From: Tolypeutes matacus
Taxonomy: Eukaryota > Chordata > Mammalia > Cingulata > Chlamyphoridae
Length of the DNA: 64,000 nucleotides
Assembly: GCA_026826555.1 (NCBI GenBank)
Contig: JAKSZT010040477.1
Span: forward strand, 1,029,202-1,093,201
Reading direction: 5' to 3'
Shown: one piece after another, positions 11,655 to 22,532 of the stretch
Position numbering within the stretch: position 1 is the stretch's first letter
Layout of the letters: each line of letters opens with the position of its first letter
The notes under the pieces: generated by a model
Databases searched by the model: none
Seen by the model: only the letters and a program-made list of their open reading frames with translations
Told to the model about the DNA's origin: nothing
Position numbers and translations under genes: made by a program

Positions 11655-12578
11655 CTCAAGTATTAATTTTTTGGTAGTGGCAAAGTCCAGGTTGGCACTT
11701 CTCTAGGTGGCCATGCATAAGTTTGCCAAGAATTTGTGGAGGTGAAATTAACGTTAATCCGTTGTGAATTTTGAACTGGTGGTGCTGTTGGAGAGGGCTG
11801 CTTTTCACAATCTTTATGATCATGCCCAGCCTTTCCACAGTTAAAACAGGTTCTGTGACCTGAAAGAAGCTGCAAAACTTCAGGATTACCTGCTTTACTT
11901 GCTTGTGCTATGCTGTTCATGAGTGTACTCTGTGGTAAAGGAATTTTCACAAATGCTTTAGGAGGATCTAAAGATGACTCAAAAAAGGGGTTTAGAGAAC
12001 TTGACTGAAGGTTAAATGCTGGGGCAAATGGCGGATTAAGGGAAGTCTCTTTAGGCACATCAACGTCTGCAGCTGGAACTGAAGGGTTAATGTCGAGAGC
12101 TGGAGCTGAAGAGTTATTAATAGCTTGAAAAGTGCTGTAATGACCCCTTGTGGTAGCCAGGGCATCACAAGCCTCTGTATGAGGCTCTGAATGGTTACTT
12201 TCAGACATTCATTGTTATACAAATGTAAATCGGCCTCAAGCTGATCAGGGAGAGAATCCTCCACCTCCACATTTTTGGAGGGCTCACTAGATTCTGTTTG
12301 AAAAGGCTCAAGAGCCAGTGTAATAAGATTGCAAAGAGACCAAATATGAAAAGGAATGGACTCTCCCTTCTGATATGCTTGCCATAAGGCTTTTATCATT
12401 AACTTTCATTGTTTCAGATTTAAAATATTCCACCCTTGTGGCTGAAACCAATAACAATGTTTCTGTACAAGCGAAAAAGTTCCTCAAAAGCCAAGGATTT
12501 AATAGTTACACTGGTGCTTTTTAATAAAGTTTTTAACACTCTAGAGCATTCTTCAATGTTTGACTGCTGATCCTCCAT
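11655..12578 (-). pseudogene. gag remnant with nucleocapsid zinc knuckle
   Basis: A likely start (ATG at 12578) opens a short matrix-like frame. After a shift, ORFs at 12399-11992 and 12208-11663 overlap in different frames. The second carries a proline/serine-rich spacer and a single zinc knuckle 'CFNCGKAGHDHKDC' (CX2CX4HX4C, near 11838-11797) ending with proline-rich sequence. The whole region is about 0.9 kb. That is much shorter than a betaretroviral gag, and no capsid-like sequence was seen, so a capsid deletion is inferred. In an intact virus Gag builds the particle and the knuckle binds RNA. Confidence 0.8.
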
Positions 12579-12683
12579 TTCCCTGATGATCCCAGGGATG
12601 TAATTTAACTTTTGTTTTTTTTAAACCGCTTGTCAGGAGCTCCTTGGTCCACTGCACACTGACTGAAAGAAAAGTATTTTCAG

Positions 12684-12701
12684 GTCCTTGTTTGAGTGCC
12701 A
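12684..12701 (-). promoter_or_regulatory. Primer binding site, Lys-type tRNA
   Basis: The minus strand reads TGGCACTCAAACAAGGAC two bases after the 5' LTR. It matches 14 of 18 positions of the tRNA-Lys3 primer site (TGGCGCCCGAACAGGGAC). All four differences are transitions, and at least two are in CpG positions, consistent with decay. Confidence 0.75.
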
Positions 12702-12703
12702 AA

Positions 12704-13145
12704 TGTAGATATTCAGGAACTACGTCCATGAAAATGGTGCCACAGATGAGAAAAGAAACAAGAAATAGCCGGGGTCAGGGGATCCTCCATTCAAAGGGAA
12801 GAGAGTGCTGCTGAATAAAACATCGTGACTTTTATTTAGCTTTAGAACAAAGAAAATACATGTGTGCATATGCAAAGGCAATAGATAAGTGACAGGCTAC
12901 ACATTACTAAAGTCGGCAAGTCTTTAGTGTTAATGGTTCAGTTCTCCTTACATTCCTGCATGTAACAGACCTTGTTAATCATTATCTAACATATATGAGA
13001 TACACTCCTTGAAGCACACAATGCTTCTCCACCAGGCTCATATCAGCCCTTATCTTAGTGTCTTGAGAAAAGAGGTGCCTGTCCTATACATACCAAGGCA
13101 GTCTGCTTTCTGTCATGAGTCATGGCCTTTAATTGAACTCCTTCA
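12704..13145 (-). repeat. 5' LTR of the provirus
   Basis: 442 bp. On the minus strand it begins TGAAGGAGTTCAATTAAAGG and ends GAATATCTACA. It carries a TATA-like ATGTATAGGACAGG and an AATAAA poly(A) signal. Pairing with 5929-6369 defines the provirus. Confidence 0.92.
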
Positions 13146-14612
13146 ACTACTATCTTTATATGAATAATAAACTTCTTCCATTACTATAATAATGTTTACT
13201 TTGTTCAGTGGTTGCATTCCCATTTTATGTTCATTTATTCCGCAATCTTGAGGCATTTGAGATGATAATGCCCACCTTGTTTCAAATTTGGAGAGGGCTT
13301 AGATTTTATGGGGAAGATGGAAGAACTATTTTGCTTGCAGTAGATACACTTTGTCTTTTGGCATGGGAGTTGTACATCATAATAATTTTGTTTATTGTCC
13401 TGGGCAAAGCTAAAGAAAAGGAGAGTAGGTGTTGGCCACAATGCTGCTCATATTCAAGGCTCAAGCAGCATATGAACAAATTAAAGATTTAAGTCTCTGT
13501 GGCGTATATTTAATGAGCACAGGGTCAATTATTATTTTAAATAAAAAAGGTAGAAGATTCATGAGTAGGGAAATTATAAATCAGTCTAACTCTGTTATAT
13601 TTGGAGACATATTATCATATATTACAATATAAGGTCCACTGTCAGGGTGTTGAATTCATGAGGCTCTGTGCCTTCCCTGTATTTTCTGGACATTTCTAGA
13701 GCCTGCAAGAATACATTTGTTAGAGAATTTATTTACTGTGGCAGTTAGTGAGATGTGCATAAGTGTAACTTCTGGAATGACCTCCCAAATCAATTTAGAA
13801 TCTCTTAGCCATAAAAATCTTTTGTATTTATGTTTTCCCCTTTCAGTCAAGTTATTTCTGCAAATGCATCACTAGTGATCACTTTGTAGTAATCCCATGG
13901 TGCTAAGGAGGCTTATCCCTTGGAATCATATTCCACATTAGGGGGAATGTAGTGAGTTTATTTGCTGAGTTTGGCTTAGAGAGAGGCCTCATTTGAGTAA
14001 CAAGGAGGTTTTGATGAGGTAATTCTTAGGCATTAATTGCTATTAGCCTAAGTTTCAATTTTGTAAGAATAAAGTTCATAAGTACAAGCAATAATATCAA
14101 GGCATTAGCCCATTGGTTTATTTTCTTTGATTAGGTACTGCTTATACACTTTAGAGATTTTTGACTCTGTATTTAAGAAAGTAGAAGGATTCTCAAGAAT
14201 GGAAGTTTAATATTTTGTTGGATATTGTGTGGGTTTCCACACAAAGAGATAACACCTTAAGACAACATGAACACATTAATTTTTCATTGTGGCAAGCCCC
14301 AGATGCACCCCATCCCCACTCAACCCCTCACAATCAACCCCTGCACCAATGAAACTTCCCTGCCATAGGTCCCAAAAGAACATTCCTAACATTGTATTCT
14401 CAACCACAGTCCTTAGCCTCTCCAGAATTCACATAGACACATTAACATGTTCCTTCATTTGCCCTATCCCCAGATCCATGGATTTCCCACCTCACTCCCA
14501 AATCCCACTCACACTCCAGCAACATCAACTCCATTCACATTGTTGCACCACCCTCACCCTTGTACACTCACAAACTGCTACCATCCCACTTATCTTATAT
14601 TCTACAATAGTA
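13146..14612 (-). mobile_element. Type A L1/HAL1 3' region, right part
   Basis: This continues the repeat broken at 5928. 'tatctttatatg...cttcttccattactat' follows on directly, as in 43660-43700. It matches 30200-31600 and 56590-57790 along its length and contains no gene. Minus-strand insertion, 5'-truncated near 14612. Confidence 0.8.
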
Positions 14613-14619
14613 TCTTAAA

Positions 14620-15812
14620 GAATATCATATCTAGGAAAACATTTAACCAAAGAAGAAAAAGATGTGCACACTAAAAACTATAAAATATTGCTGAAAGAAA
14701 TTATAGAAGACCCAAATAAACTGAAGACATCCTCTGTTTTGGTTTGGAAGACTTAATGATATTAATATATTAATGCCACCCAAAGAAATCCTTAGATTCA
14801 ATGAAATGCAGATAAAAATTCTCATAATCTTTTTTACATAAATGGAAAAGTTAATTATCAAATTTATATGAAACAGGTTATTCCTTGAATAATTATTTTT
14901 TCAAAACTTAGTAAAAGACTACATTATCAAAACAGGATGGTATTGGCATAAAGATAAATATAGAATATTGGGATGGAATTGAGAGTCCAGTAATGAACCC
15001 ACACATATATGCTCACCTGATTTTTGATGAGGGTGACAAACCTACTTAATGGAGTATGACTATTCTGTTCAGTGAATGTTGCTGCAAAAATTGTATTTCT
15101 TCATGGATTTAAGTAACATTGGGTCTCTACCTCAAATAATATGCAAAAAGTGCATCAAAATATATATTTGAACTATATATAATTTTATATACCACAAAAA
15201 ACAGAAGATAAAATGGTCTTAATGTTCATGACCTTGGATTTGGCAACGGTCCTTCAATATGACACCAAAAGCATGAGCCACAACAACAACAACAACAAAA
15301 ATTTGAAATTCATCTAAATTAATGCCTTTTGTGCATCAAAAGATATTATATAGTAAGTGATAAGACAACTTGCAGAAGGCAGATAATAGTTGCAAAGTAA
15401 ATATCTGATAAGGGGTTATCATTGATAATATCAAATCTAAACAACAAAGTGAAAACCCAATTATCTAGTGCAGAAAGGACTTGAATAGGAATTTCACCAA
15501 ATAAGATATATTAATTGCCAAAAAAGCAGATTAAAAGATGCTTAGTCATAAATAACCATAGAATGCAAATCAAAGCCACAGTGAACAAACATTTCACAAC
15601 CATTCGTATTGGTATTTAACTATAATAATAATAATGATAAGTGTTGGCAAAGATGTGGAGAAACTGAAAATCTTGTACATTGATTGTGGAAATATAAAAT
15701 ATAGCAGCCACAGTAGTAAACAATTAGGTTGTCCCTCACAAATTTTAATTAAGAATGACCATATGGCTTGGCAATTCCACTCCTATTTATATACTTACAA
15801 GAATTGAAAACA
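14620..15812 (+). mobile_element. L1 ORF2 C-terminal half
   Basis: Recognised by the L1 order: 'ctgaaagaaattatagaaga', 'ttggaagacttaatga', 'caaaacaggatggtattgg', 'agtgaaaacccaatta', 'gatgtggagaaactg' and 'tcctatttatatacttac'. It is broken by many stops and truncated at both ends. The next element starts near 15820. Confidence 0.8.
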
Positions 15813-15819
15813 GAGAATT

Positions 15820-17835
15820 AAATAGCTTCCTGGGGATTATGGGAAGATGACAACAAACTAAAAGGCAGAGCTAAATGCTCTAATAAAAATAACAGAGAAG
15901 GAGCTCAAAAGCTCTCTAAGAGACTTGCATAGGTTTCCTCAGAATAAGACAGTACTACATAACTCCCAGGAGTGTGAAAGGCAGAAAGGTGAAGAAGCCA
16001 AAATGACAAATGTGAGTTACCAACCTCTGTGGCAGTTGAGTATATTTAAACCAATATCAAATAAGATATATTAAAAAAAAATAGGTAAGAGAGAAAGCTA
16101 TCAGAGGAAATTCACCAACTTATTCAGATGCCTAGACATCAGCAAAAAATTAGAAGCCATACTAGGAAACAGGAAGAGATGACCTAGCCAAAAGAACAAA
16201 CCAAATATCTTGAAGAGATAGAGGACTTAATGCCATCATTTAGTGATAATCACACAACTCTCTGAAATCACTTCAAAGAATTTAAAGAAAATATGACTAA
16301 AGAAATGAACGATATTAAGAAGACAGTGGGAGAGCAGAAAGAACAATTTGAAAGCCTGCAAAGAAAAGTAACAGACTTTATGGTGATGGAAGACATGATG
16401 GATGAGATTAAAAATACATTAGAGTCAAATAAGAACAGATTTGAATTGCTTAAAGACAGGATTATTTATTTCAAGACAGAACATTTGAACTGGTAAAGAC
16501 AGGAGAACAGAAAGGAAGAGAATGGGAAAAATGGAACAGGTCTCATGGAATTGAATGGCAATGTGAAACACATGAACATTTGCATTATTGATGTCCCAGA
16601 AGGAAAAGAGAATGGAAAAGAGGCAGAAATAATATTTCAGGAAATAATAATCAAAACTTCCCAAACCTTATGAAGGGTATAATAATCAATATGAAGAAGG
16701 AAAATGCACCCTAAACAGAATAAATCTGAATAGACCTAGCCAGAGACACCTATTATTCAGAATGGCAAATATCAGAGATAAAGAGAGGACTCTGAAAGAA
16801 GCAAGAGAAAAGCAAAGCATCACATACAAGGGAAATTTGATGAGATTAAGTGCTGATCTCTCACCAGAAACCACAGAGGAAAGAAGAAAATGGTATGTTG
16901 TATTTTAGGTACTGAAAGCAAAACTACAAGCCAAGAATTCTGTATCCGGTAAAGTTGTCTTTCAAAATTGAGGATGAGATTAATGTCCTCACAGAAAACA
17001 AAAACTAATGGAATATGTTACCAAAAGACCAGGTTTGCCAGAGATACTAAAGGGACTGTTGCAACCTGAAAGGAAAAACAAGGGTGAGAGATTTGGAGAA
17101 GAGTTTAGAAATGAAGATTGTTAGGAAGGGTAAACTAAAGGATAAGACAAACAATAGAACAATATGACAACAGAGAGCCAAAGGACAAAATGGATGAAGT
17201 AATTAATGCCTTTACAGTAATAACACTGAATGTTAATGAACTGAATGCCCTAATCAAAAGCCATTTCGATGGTATTCTGTTGTACATATATGGTGATTCT
17301 AGCAATGGAAGAAATTATAACAGTGAGGTGGAGCCAGTGGCCACTGGACACTTTTGGGGCAGGGAGGGGATGTGCAGTTAAAATACAGGGGCTTTTTCGG
17401 GATTTGGAGGTTGTCCTGAGTGCTGTTGTGGCAACAGAAGTAGGCCATTTTAAATCAGCACACACCATTCAGAACTGTGTGGGAGAGAGTGTGGTCTACA
17501 ATGTGAACTGTGGTCTATGGTTGATGGCAAGGCTCCAGGATGTGTAAGTTCATTGAGGTTGGTGGGCCACACTGTGGGAGATGTTTGTGTGGGATGTGGT
17601 GGGTGTTGTGGGAGGTGGGGAACATGGGAATCCTGGTAGGTTCTGTGTAATATTTTAGGTAATCTAAGCACCTCTTAAAAAAATATATATATATATATAT
17701 ATATATGACAATTTTGTAAGCAAATGCACATATATGCATATACATGTATATATCATTTTACAAATATTGGTATGTATTGTGAAAATTTTGATTTTTACCC
17801 TCAATAAAAAAATAATTAATTAAAAAAAAAAAGAT
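15820..17835 (+). mobile_element. HAL1-like element (ORF1, no ORF2, type A 3' region)
   Basis: A degenerate 5' part (15820-16130) precedes an L1 ORF1 remnant. The ORF at 16293-16496 shows the coiled-coil portion ('MTKEMNDIKKTVGEQKEQFE'), and homology continues through the RNA-binding region to about 16950, with stops. After the inter-ORF region, about 50 bases of ORF2 start are seen ('ITLNVNELNALIK', near 17222-17260). The sequence then jumps directly to the type A 3' region and ends in a TA repeat and A-rich tail. A half-L1 design like this is known in mammals as HAL1. It cannot encode reverse transcriptase and must have been copied in trans by L1. Confidence 0.75.
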
Positions 17836-17839
17836 ATCA

Positions 17840-18718
17840 CTGACAAAAAAAAAAAGATGGGTGGAAAATTGATATATTTTTGGATAATTCATATTTCTTT
17901 AACCTTTTCTCATTCATACTCTTTAATAAAAATAATCTTTCTGAATCAATAATGTTTTTATTATTGATTGAACAAGATTTTGAGTTTTCCTGCTTCTTAA
18001 AATTATGAGTTGGCAAATTATTATCTGCTGTAATTCATATCAATAAGATATGAAGAATTCCAAAATAGAAATTTGATTATCTAGAAAGAATTATGGCCTA
18101 AATGGAAATTAATTAATTAAATCAATAATTTATTTCACTCTTATAGATTATTATGTCCAATAGCTACAGCTGTAAAATAAAAACAACAATTAGGTTATAT
18201 TTAATTTCTATTATATGTGAATTATTATTTACATTTATAAATGTTTGTTGTTATGCTATTTTTTATAATTGAATATATTAAGTCTTACCTGGCCTTGTAC
18301 TGTCATTTAAAATTTGTAATTTCTTTCAACCTATTTTTCTATTTATTTTACAATTTTACAACAATGGATTTTTTAACAGCTAAAAAAAGTGATTGATTAT
18401 GCACTTTGGATAGATCATATGGTATGAATATATCTCAATAAAACTGCTTAATAAACAAATAAATAATTGTACAAGAATAGCCAGAAATAGCATCTATATA
18501 TAGCAGGGGAAACACAGAAATTGAGAAGTGAGAAATTTTCTTGTTTGTTAGTCTGGGTTTTTTGTTTTTTATTATTTTCTTTGAAATAATGAAAATCCTT
18601 TAATAAAGATTGAAGTTATGAATGCACAACTATTTTATTATATCAAATACCACTGATTGTACACTTTGGGTAAATTGTATGCTTTATTAATATGTATCAA
18701 TAAAGTTTATTTGTTACA
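17840..18718. other. AT-rich DNA, nothing recognised
   Basis: No gene, RNA or clear repeat. The part around 18400-18470 ('atgaatatatctcaataaaactg') looks like an old L1 or similar repeat end with an AATAAA-type signal, but this is weak. Confidence 0.4.
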
Positions 18719-18719
18719 A

Positions 18720-19100
18720 ACAATAGGAACATGTACCACAGTGTTCAGAATAGCATTATTAACAATTAGCCAAAAGTTTGAAGCAATCTTATTATCCATC
18801 AAAAGATGAATGGATAAATGAAATTTTGCATATACATACAATGGAATATTTTTCAGCCATTAAAAATAATGTAATTCTGATACATGCTGCAACATGGATG
18901 AACTTTGAGAACAATGTGAAAAAAGCCACACGTAAAATTACAGCTATTGCATAATTCCACTTATATGAAATATCTAGAATAAACAAAATTTGTAGAGATT
19001 TAATGTAGAATAGAATTTATAAGGGGTCAGGAGAGGCGGTGTAGGGAGTTCTTACTTAGTAGCTGCTGTATTTCTGTTTGTTGTCATGATAGTTATTTTG
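18720..19100 (+). mobile_element. Old L1 3' end
   Basis: The text 'ccatcaaaagatgaatggataaatga', 'caatggaatatttttcagcc' and 'gatacatgctgcaacatgga' is the typical C-terminus of ORF2 and the start of the 3'UTR in mammalian L1. The fragment is non-coding. Confidence 0.85.
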
Positions 19101-19315
19101 GCATAAGATTGTAATTGTGATCAGTGCCATTGAATGGTAACCTTTCAAATGGTTAAAATGGCAATATATATATCCATCACAGTGGTGATGATAATTGTAT
19201 ATATATAAATGACTTAAATTCCTTCTCTTTATTTTATTTATTTTCATACTGAAAGCAATCACAGACTTTTTCACACATTGATAAACTAATTTTTATTTAT
19301 CTTATGTGACATCCT

Positions 19316-19700
19316 CTTCTTTCTAAATATCTTTATTGAAATATAATTCACATACCATAAAATTCATCCATTTATAAGGTGGAATTCAATGATTATTAGT
19401 ATTTTCATAGAGTTGTTCAACCACCACCACAATGTAATTTTAGAACATTTTAATCACCCCAAAAAGAAACCTGTATAAATTAGCAATTGCTCCTCATTTC
19501 CCTCTTGCCCTCTTCTGTTTTGCCTCCTGCCAACCTTAGGCAAATTCTAATGTACTTTAAAAAAAAAAAATTCTAATGTACTTTCTTTCTCTCTGGATTT
19601 GTCTTCTAGGAACATTTCAAACACTTTTATTTGTACAATATATGGTCTTTTGCAACTGTTTTTCTCCACTTTTTCTCAATCATTCAGAAGACATCTGGTG
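19316..19700 (-). mobile_element. Old L1 3'UTR, antisense
   Basis: 'ctttattgaaatataattcac', 'ccataaaattcatcc' and 'tttgtacaatatatggtctttt' read as the reverse of an old mammalian L1 3'UTR. A small poly(A) insertion disrupts it at 19559-19570. Confidence 0.7.
19542..19584. repeat. 17-bp direct repeat around a pure poly(A) run
   Basis: aaattctaatgtacttt occurs at 19542-19558 and again at 19568-19584, separated by nine A residues. Confidence 0.9.
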
Positions 19701-19851
19701 GTAATAAGGTAACTAAAAGTAATGCCATCAGCTAAATTTGAAAAAAAAAAAAAAGTCACCAAACAGTATATTCAAAGCTCCTTCTGTAATTGAGTAAAGA
19801 TTTGAGTGAACATCTTTCAGAGAACTGGAATTTGATGTTTCCTAAATATAT

Positions 19852-19872
19852 ACGTGTGTGTGTGTGTGTGTA
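19852..19872. repeat. (GT)n microsatellite
   Basis: Short run of GT dinucleotides. The rest of 19700-20280 is AT-rich with several poly(A)/poly(T) runs and no recognised gene. Confidence 0.85.
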
Positions 19873-20283
19873 CTAGGAATATGCTTTGTTTATCATGCAA
19901 AAAAAAAAAATACCACAATGAATGAAAGGAATATCCTTGTCTCTGTAATGTATATATGCATAAGCAAATTTATCATGTAAGCGTAATTTTGAAGTTTCAG
20001 AGTTCTCTTTTATATATCATATTTACTTTCTCCTTGAGTTCACTCTTTCAAAAAGACAAAGGTGAACATACCACTTAACGTATTATAGGGCATGAAATAT
20101 GAATACAAAACAAATAGTTTCATTGAACTAAATTTCCTATTTAGTATTTTATTCCACTTTTTCCATGATAACTATAGCATATTTTGTTTGAAGTTACATA
20201 AACTGATTAATTTAATTCTTTTTTTTTTTTTGAGGAAATTTCTTGTTTATTGTTTGTCATTTTTTGTTTACTATTATTGTTTT

Positions 20284-20490
20284 TTTTTTTTAAATTTTTC
20301 AATATATATTTTATTAAAGATATTGTGAACTTATAAAACAATCATGCACATGTGTAGAATTCTCACGCAACACCCATCTACCAACAAACTATATTGTTGT
20401 GGAACATCTATTACAAATCATGAGATCATATCATCAGACCATTACCACTAAGTATGGTCTATAGTGTACATTTGGTATATTTCTTCCATA
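20284..20490 (-). mobile_element. L1 3'UTR start, antisense
   Basis: The sequence matches 47578-47780: 'tattttattaaagatattgtgaactt', 'gaattctcacgcaacacc', 'ttgttgtggaacatctattac'. It is therefore the reversed 3' end of an L1, 5'-truncated. Confidence 0.6.
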
Positions 20491-20494
20491 AGAC

Positions 20495-20790
20495 CCAAAT
20501 ATTGTGGCTGAGGGGTGTAGTCCAGGGATGTAAATGTCAATTGAAAAATAGAGAATGATCTAGGGAATGAATAACAGTGAAAATAGAGATGGATGAGAAT
20601 TGTTTTTAATAGTGTAAATATTAGATTGTCCTTCTATTGTCTGGATCAAATGTACATCAATATTGCATGGTGGTGAGAATGTGGCATAGCATGGGAAAAT
20701 ATAATTAATGTAACTTACGGACTATAGTTAACAGCAATACTGTGATATTCTTGCATCAATGTTAGAGATGTACTGTGTTAATTTAATTCT
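20495..20790 (+). mobile_element. Type B L1 3'UTR fragment
   Basis: It aligns with 24350-24640 across 'gtagtccagggatgtaaatg', 'aatgatctagggaatgaata', 'atcaaatgtacatcaatatt' and 'agatgtactgtgtt'. Plus strand. Bases 20790-21080 hold nothing recognised. Confidence 0.75.
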
Positions 20791-21084
20791 TATATTATAA
20801 ATTGTGCATAGTATTAATCCTCCCAAATAATATTTACTAATTAAGTAGGAAATTTAACAGAAGGATTAAGTGAGTTAAGTGAATGGCTAAATGGAAGTTT
20901 ATATATTTTATTATCTGGGAGATAGTAACAAGCAGAATATATCTTAACTCCCTACAGCCTAAAAAGTCTTTCTGATATGAGATTAAATTGTATAAAAGTT
21001 CTAAATCACCTTATTTCATTTGATAACACCTTACATAATAGAAATAGTTCTTTCTTTTAATGTATTTTTATTTTTAAAAGATAC

Positions 21085-22530
21085 TCAGATTGACAACCAG
21101 CAAGATGGCGGCAGAGTTAAGAGCTCCCAGAAGCAGCTCCTGTGACTGGGCAGTTGGTGATCTCCCAGAGCTATCTAGAGCACTTGTTTGGGGGCTCCAG
21201 GAGACCAGAAGTGCATCCTGCAACATCCTTGAAAGAATGGAAGGAGGAGACTTCCCATCTGAACAGAATATTTGTAAATAGAGCACTCCACACCACAGAG
21301 GCCAGTGCCCATCCTCCACTGAAGGCACAAGCCACCTTGGGAGTTGTTCTGCAGCTGAAATTGAAAGCTCCACTTCCCAAAATGGGGAAGGAAGAGACGG
21401 TTGGGCACCAACTTCAGCTAATGAATAGTAAATTTAGGAAGGTAAAGTATAATCCTAAGAACAGCTAAAGTTTGATCCTGTCCAAGTCAGAAAGCGGCCA
21501 GTGGTTGCTATCTTAACTCCGTGCCTGACATGAGGGGAAGCAGGAACGACTGAAAATCACACTACTGTTAGGGAACGGCTTTTTTCCATCTAAAACAGAT
21601 TGCTACACTAGCCTAAGCCCCAGGTCCATCTTGGGCATGGAGGAAGCTGGGGGAGCTGCACCAGGCTCTTCCAGAAATTACAGACCATGCCACGGAGGCC
21701 GGTGATCATCCTACTTTGGCAGTAAAAGCCACACCAGTAGCTATCTGTGACAGGAATTGGAAGCTCCATTTCCCAAAAAGAGGGGAGGAAGAGATGTTTG
21801 GCCACCAATTTCAGCTACTGATTAGTAAATTAGGCTAGCTAAAGTACAACCCGAAGAACAGTTAACGTTTGACTCTGTCCAAGTCAGAAGGAGGACAGTA
21901 GCCACCATTTTGACTCCATCCCCAGCGTGAGGGCAAGCCGGGCTGGCTGAAAATCACAGTGATGGCAGAGACCAGTTTCTTTCACCCAGATTGACTTGCA
22001 GCCCTAGCCTAGGCTTCAGACCCACCTCTAGCAGGGAGGAAGATGATGGGTCCTGCACCAGCCTATCCAGGTAACTGCAGGTACATTTAACTAGTGCATA
22101 CTGAATAATCAGAAGTCTACCGGGGCAGCTGGGGTCATCTTGGACCTGCATAGATTGCTGCCCACACCTGCAGCTCCACCCTTGCCCCAGGCACGGGAGG
22201 AAGGGCCATGAAGCTTCATCAGTCTCTCTGAGCATCTAGAGTCTAGGCCTGCATGAGTTGGATTATTCCACAAAGCTGTTGCTCTGTCCCTACCACTGGC
22301 AAAGGAGAAAGTTGGGAGAAGCTTCATTGGTCCTTGAGGGCAATGAGGGTAGCTTGAACCTCTACAGCTTATAGCACCACCTACATCTTTGGCTCCTACT
22401 ACACAACCAGCATGGGAAAAAGGGCAGGAAGCCCTAAACTAAAGAGAAAAACTGCAACCAGAATATATACTTTAGTAAGCCAGATGCCAACACCAACCAA
22501 AAATTACAATCCCCACCAAGAAACAGGAAG
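21085..22530 (+). promoter_or_regulatory. L1 5'UTR with ~397-bp tandem repeats
   Basis: The element opens with 'caagatggcggcagag', a typical L1 5'UTR start. The 5'UTR is GC-rich compared with its surroundings and contains two tandem copies of a ~397-bp unit (21292-21560 aligns with 21689-21957). Part of a third copy starts near 22000, and a further related section runs to 22370. L1 5'UTRs carry the internal RNA polymerase II promoter, so these repeats are promoter-like monomers by analogy with mouse L1. That role is inferred. Confidence 0.7.
21292..22080 (+). repeat. Tandem 5'UTR monomers, offset 397 bp
   Basis: Matching landmarks: 'acagaggcc' at 21295 and 'acggaggcc' at 21692; 'ctgaaaatcac' at 21550 and 21947; 'tgtccaagtcagaa' in both. 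Each copy also carries a 'ggaagctcc' / 'gaaagctcc' and 'acttcccaaaa' / 'atttcccaaaa' block. Confidence 0.85.
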
Positions 22531-22532
22531 AT

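Larger units (their letters stand above)
5929..13145 (-). mobile_element. Betaretrovirus-like endogenous retrovirus (provirus, defective)
   Basis: A 7.2-kb provirus on the minus strand. In transcriptional order: 5' LTR (13145-12704), primer binding site, gag remnant, dUTPase-like remnant, AT-rich interior, reverse-transcriptase and integrase remnants, env remnant, polypurine tract, 3' LTR (6369-5929). The LTRs end TG...CA and are flanked by accac (5924-5928) and actac (13146-13150), a likely 5-bp target-site duplication with one change. The single-knuckle gag, dUTPase, Lys-type primer site and HML-like env point to class II (betaretrovirus-like). By hand count the two LTRs differ at about 56 of 441 positions (near 13%), meaning an insertion tens of millions of years old. 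All genes carry frameshifts, stops or deletions. Confidence 0.9.

Noticed and set aside
11992..12399. 135-residue ORF as an independent gene
   Set aside because: Its first part is gag in frame, but its second half is the shifted shadow of the proline-rich spacer frame.
21074..21468. Cluster of 60-108-residue ORFs on both strands
   Set aside because: They lie in the GC-rich L1 5'UTR; no frame is shared between the two monomers.
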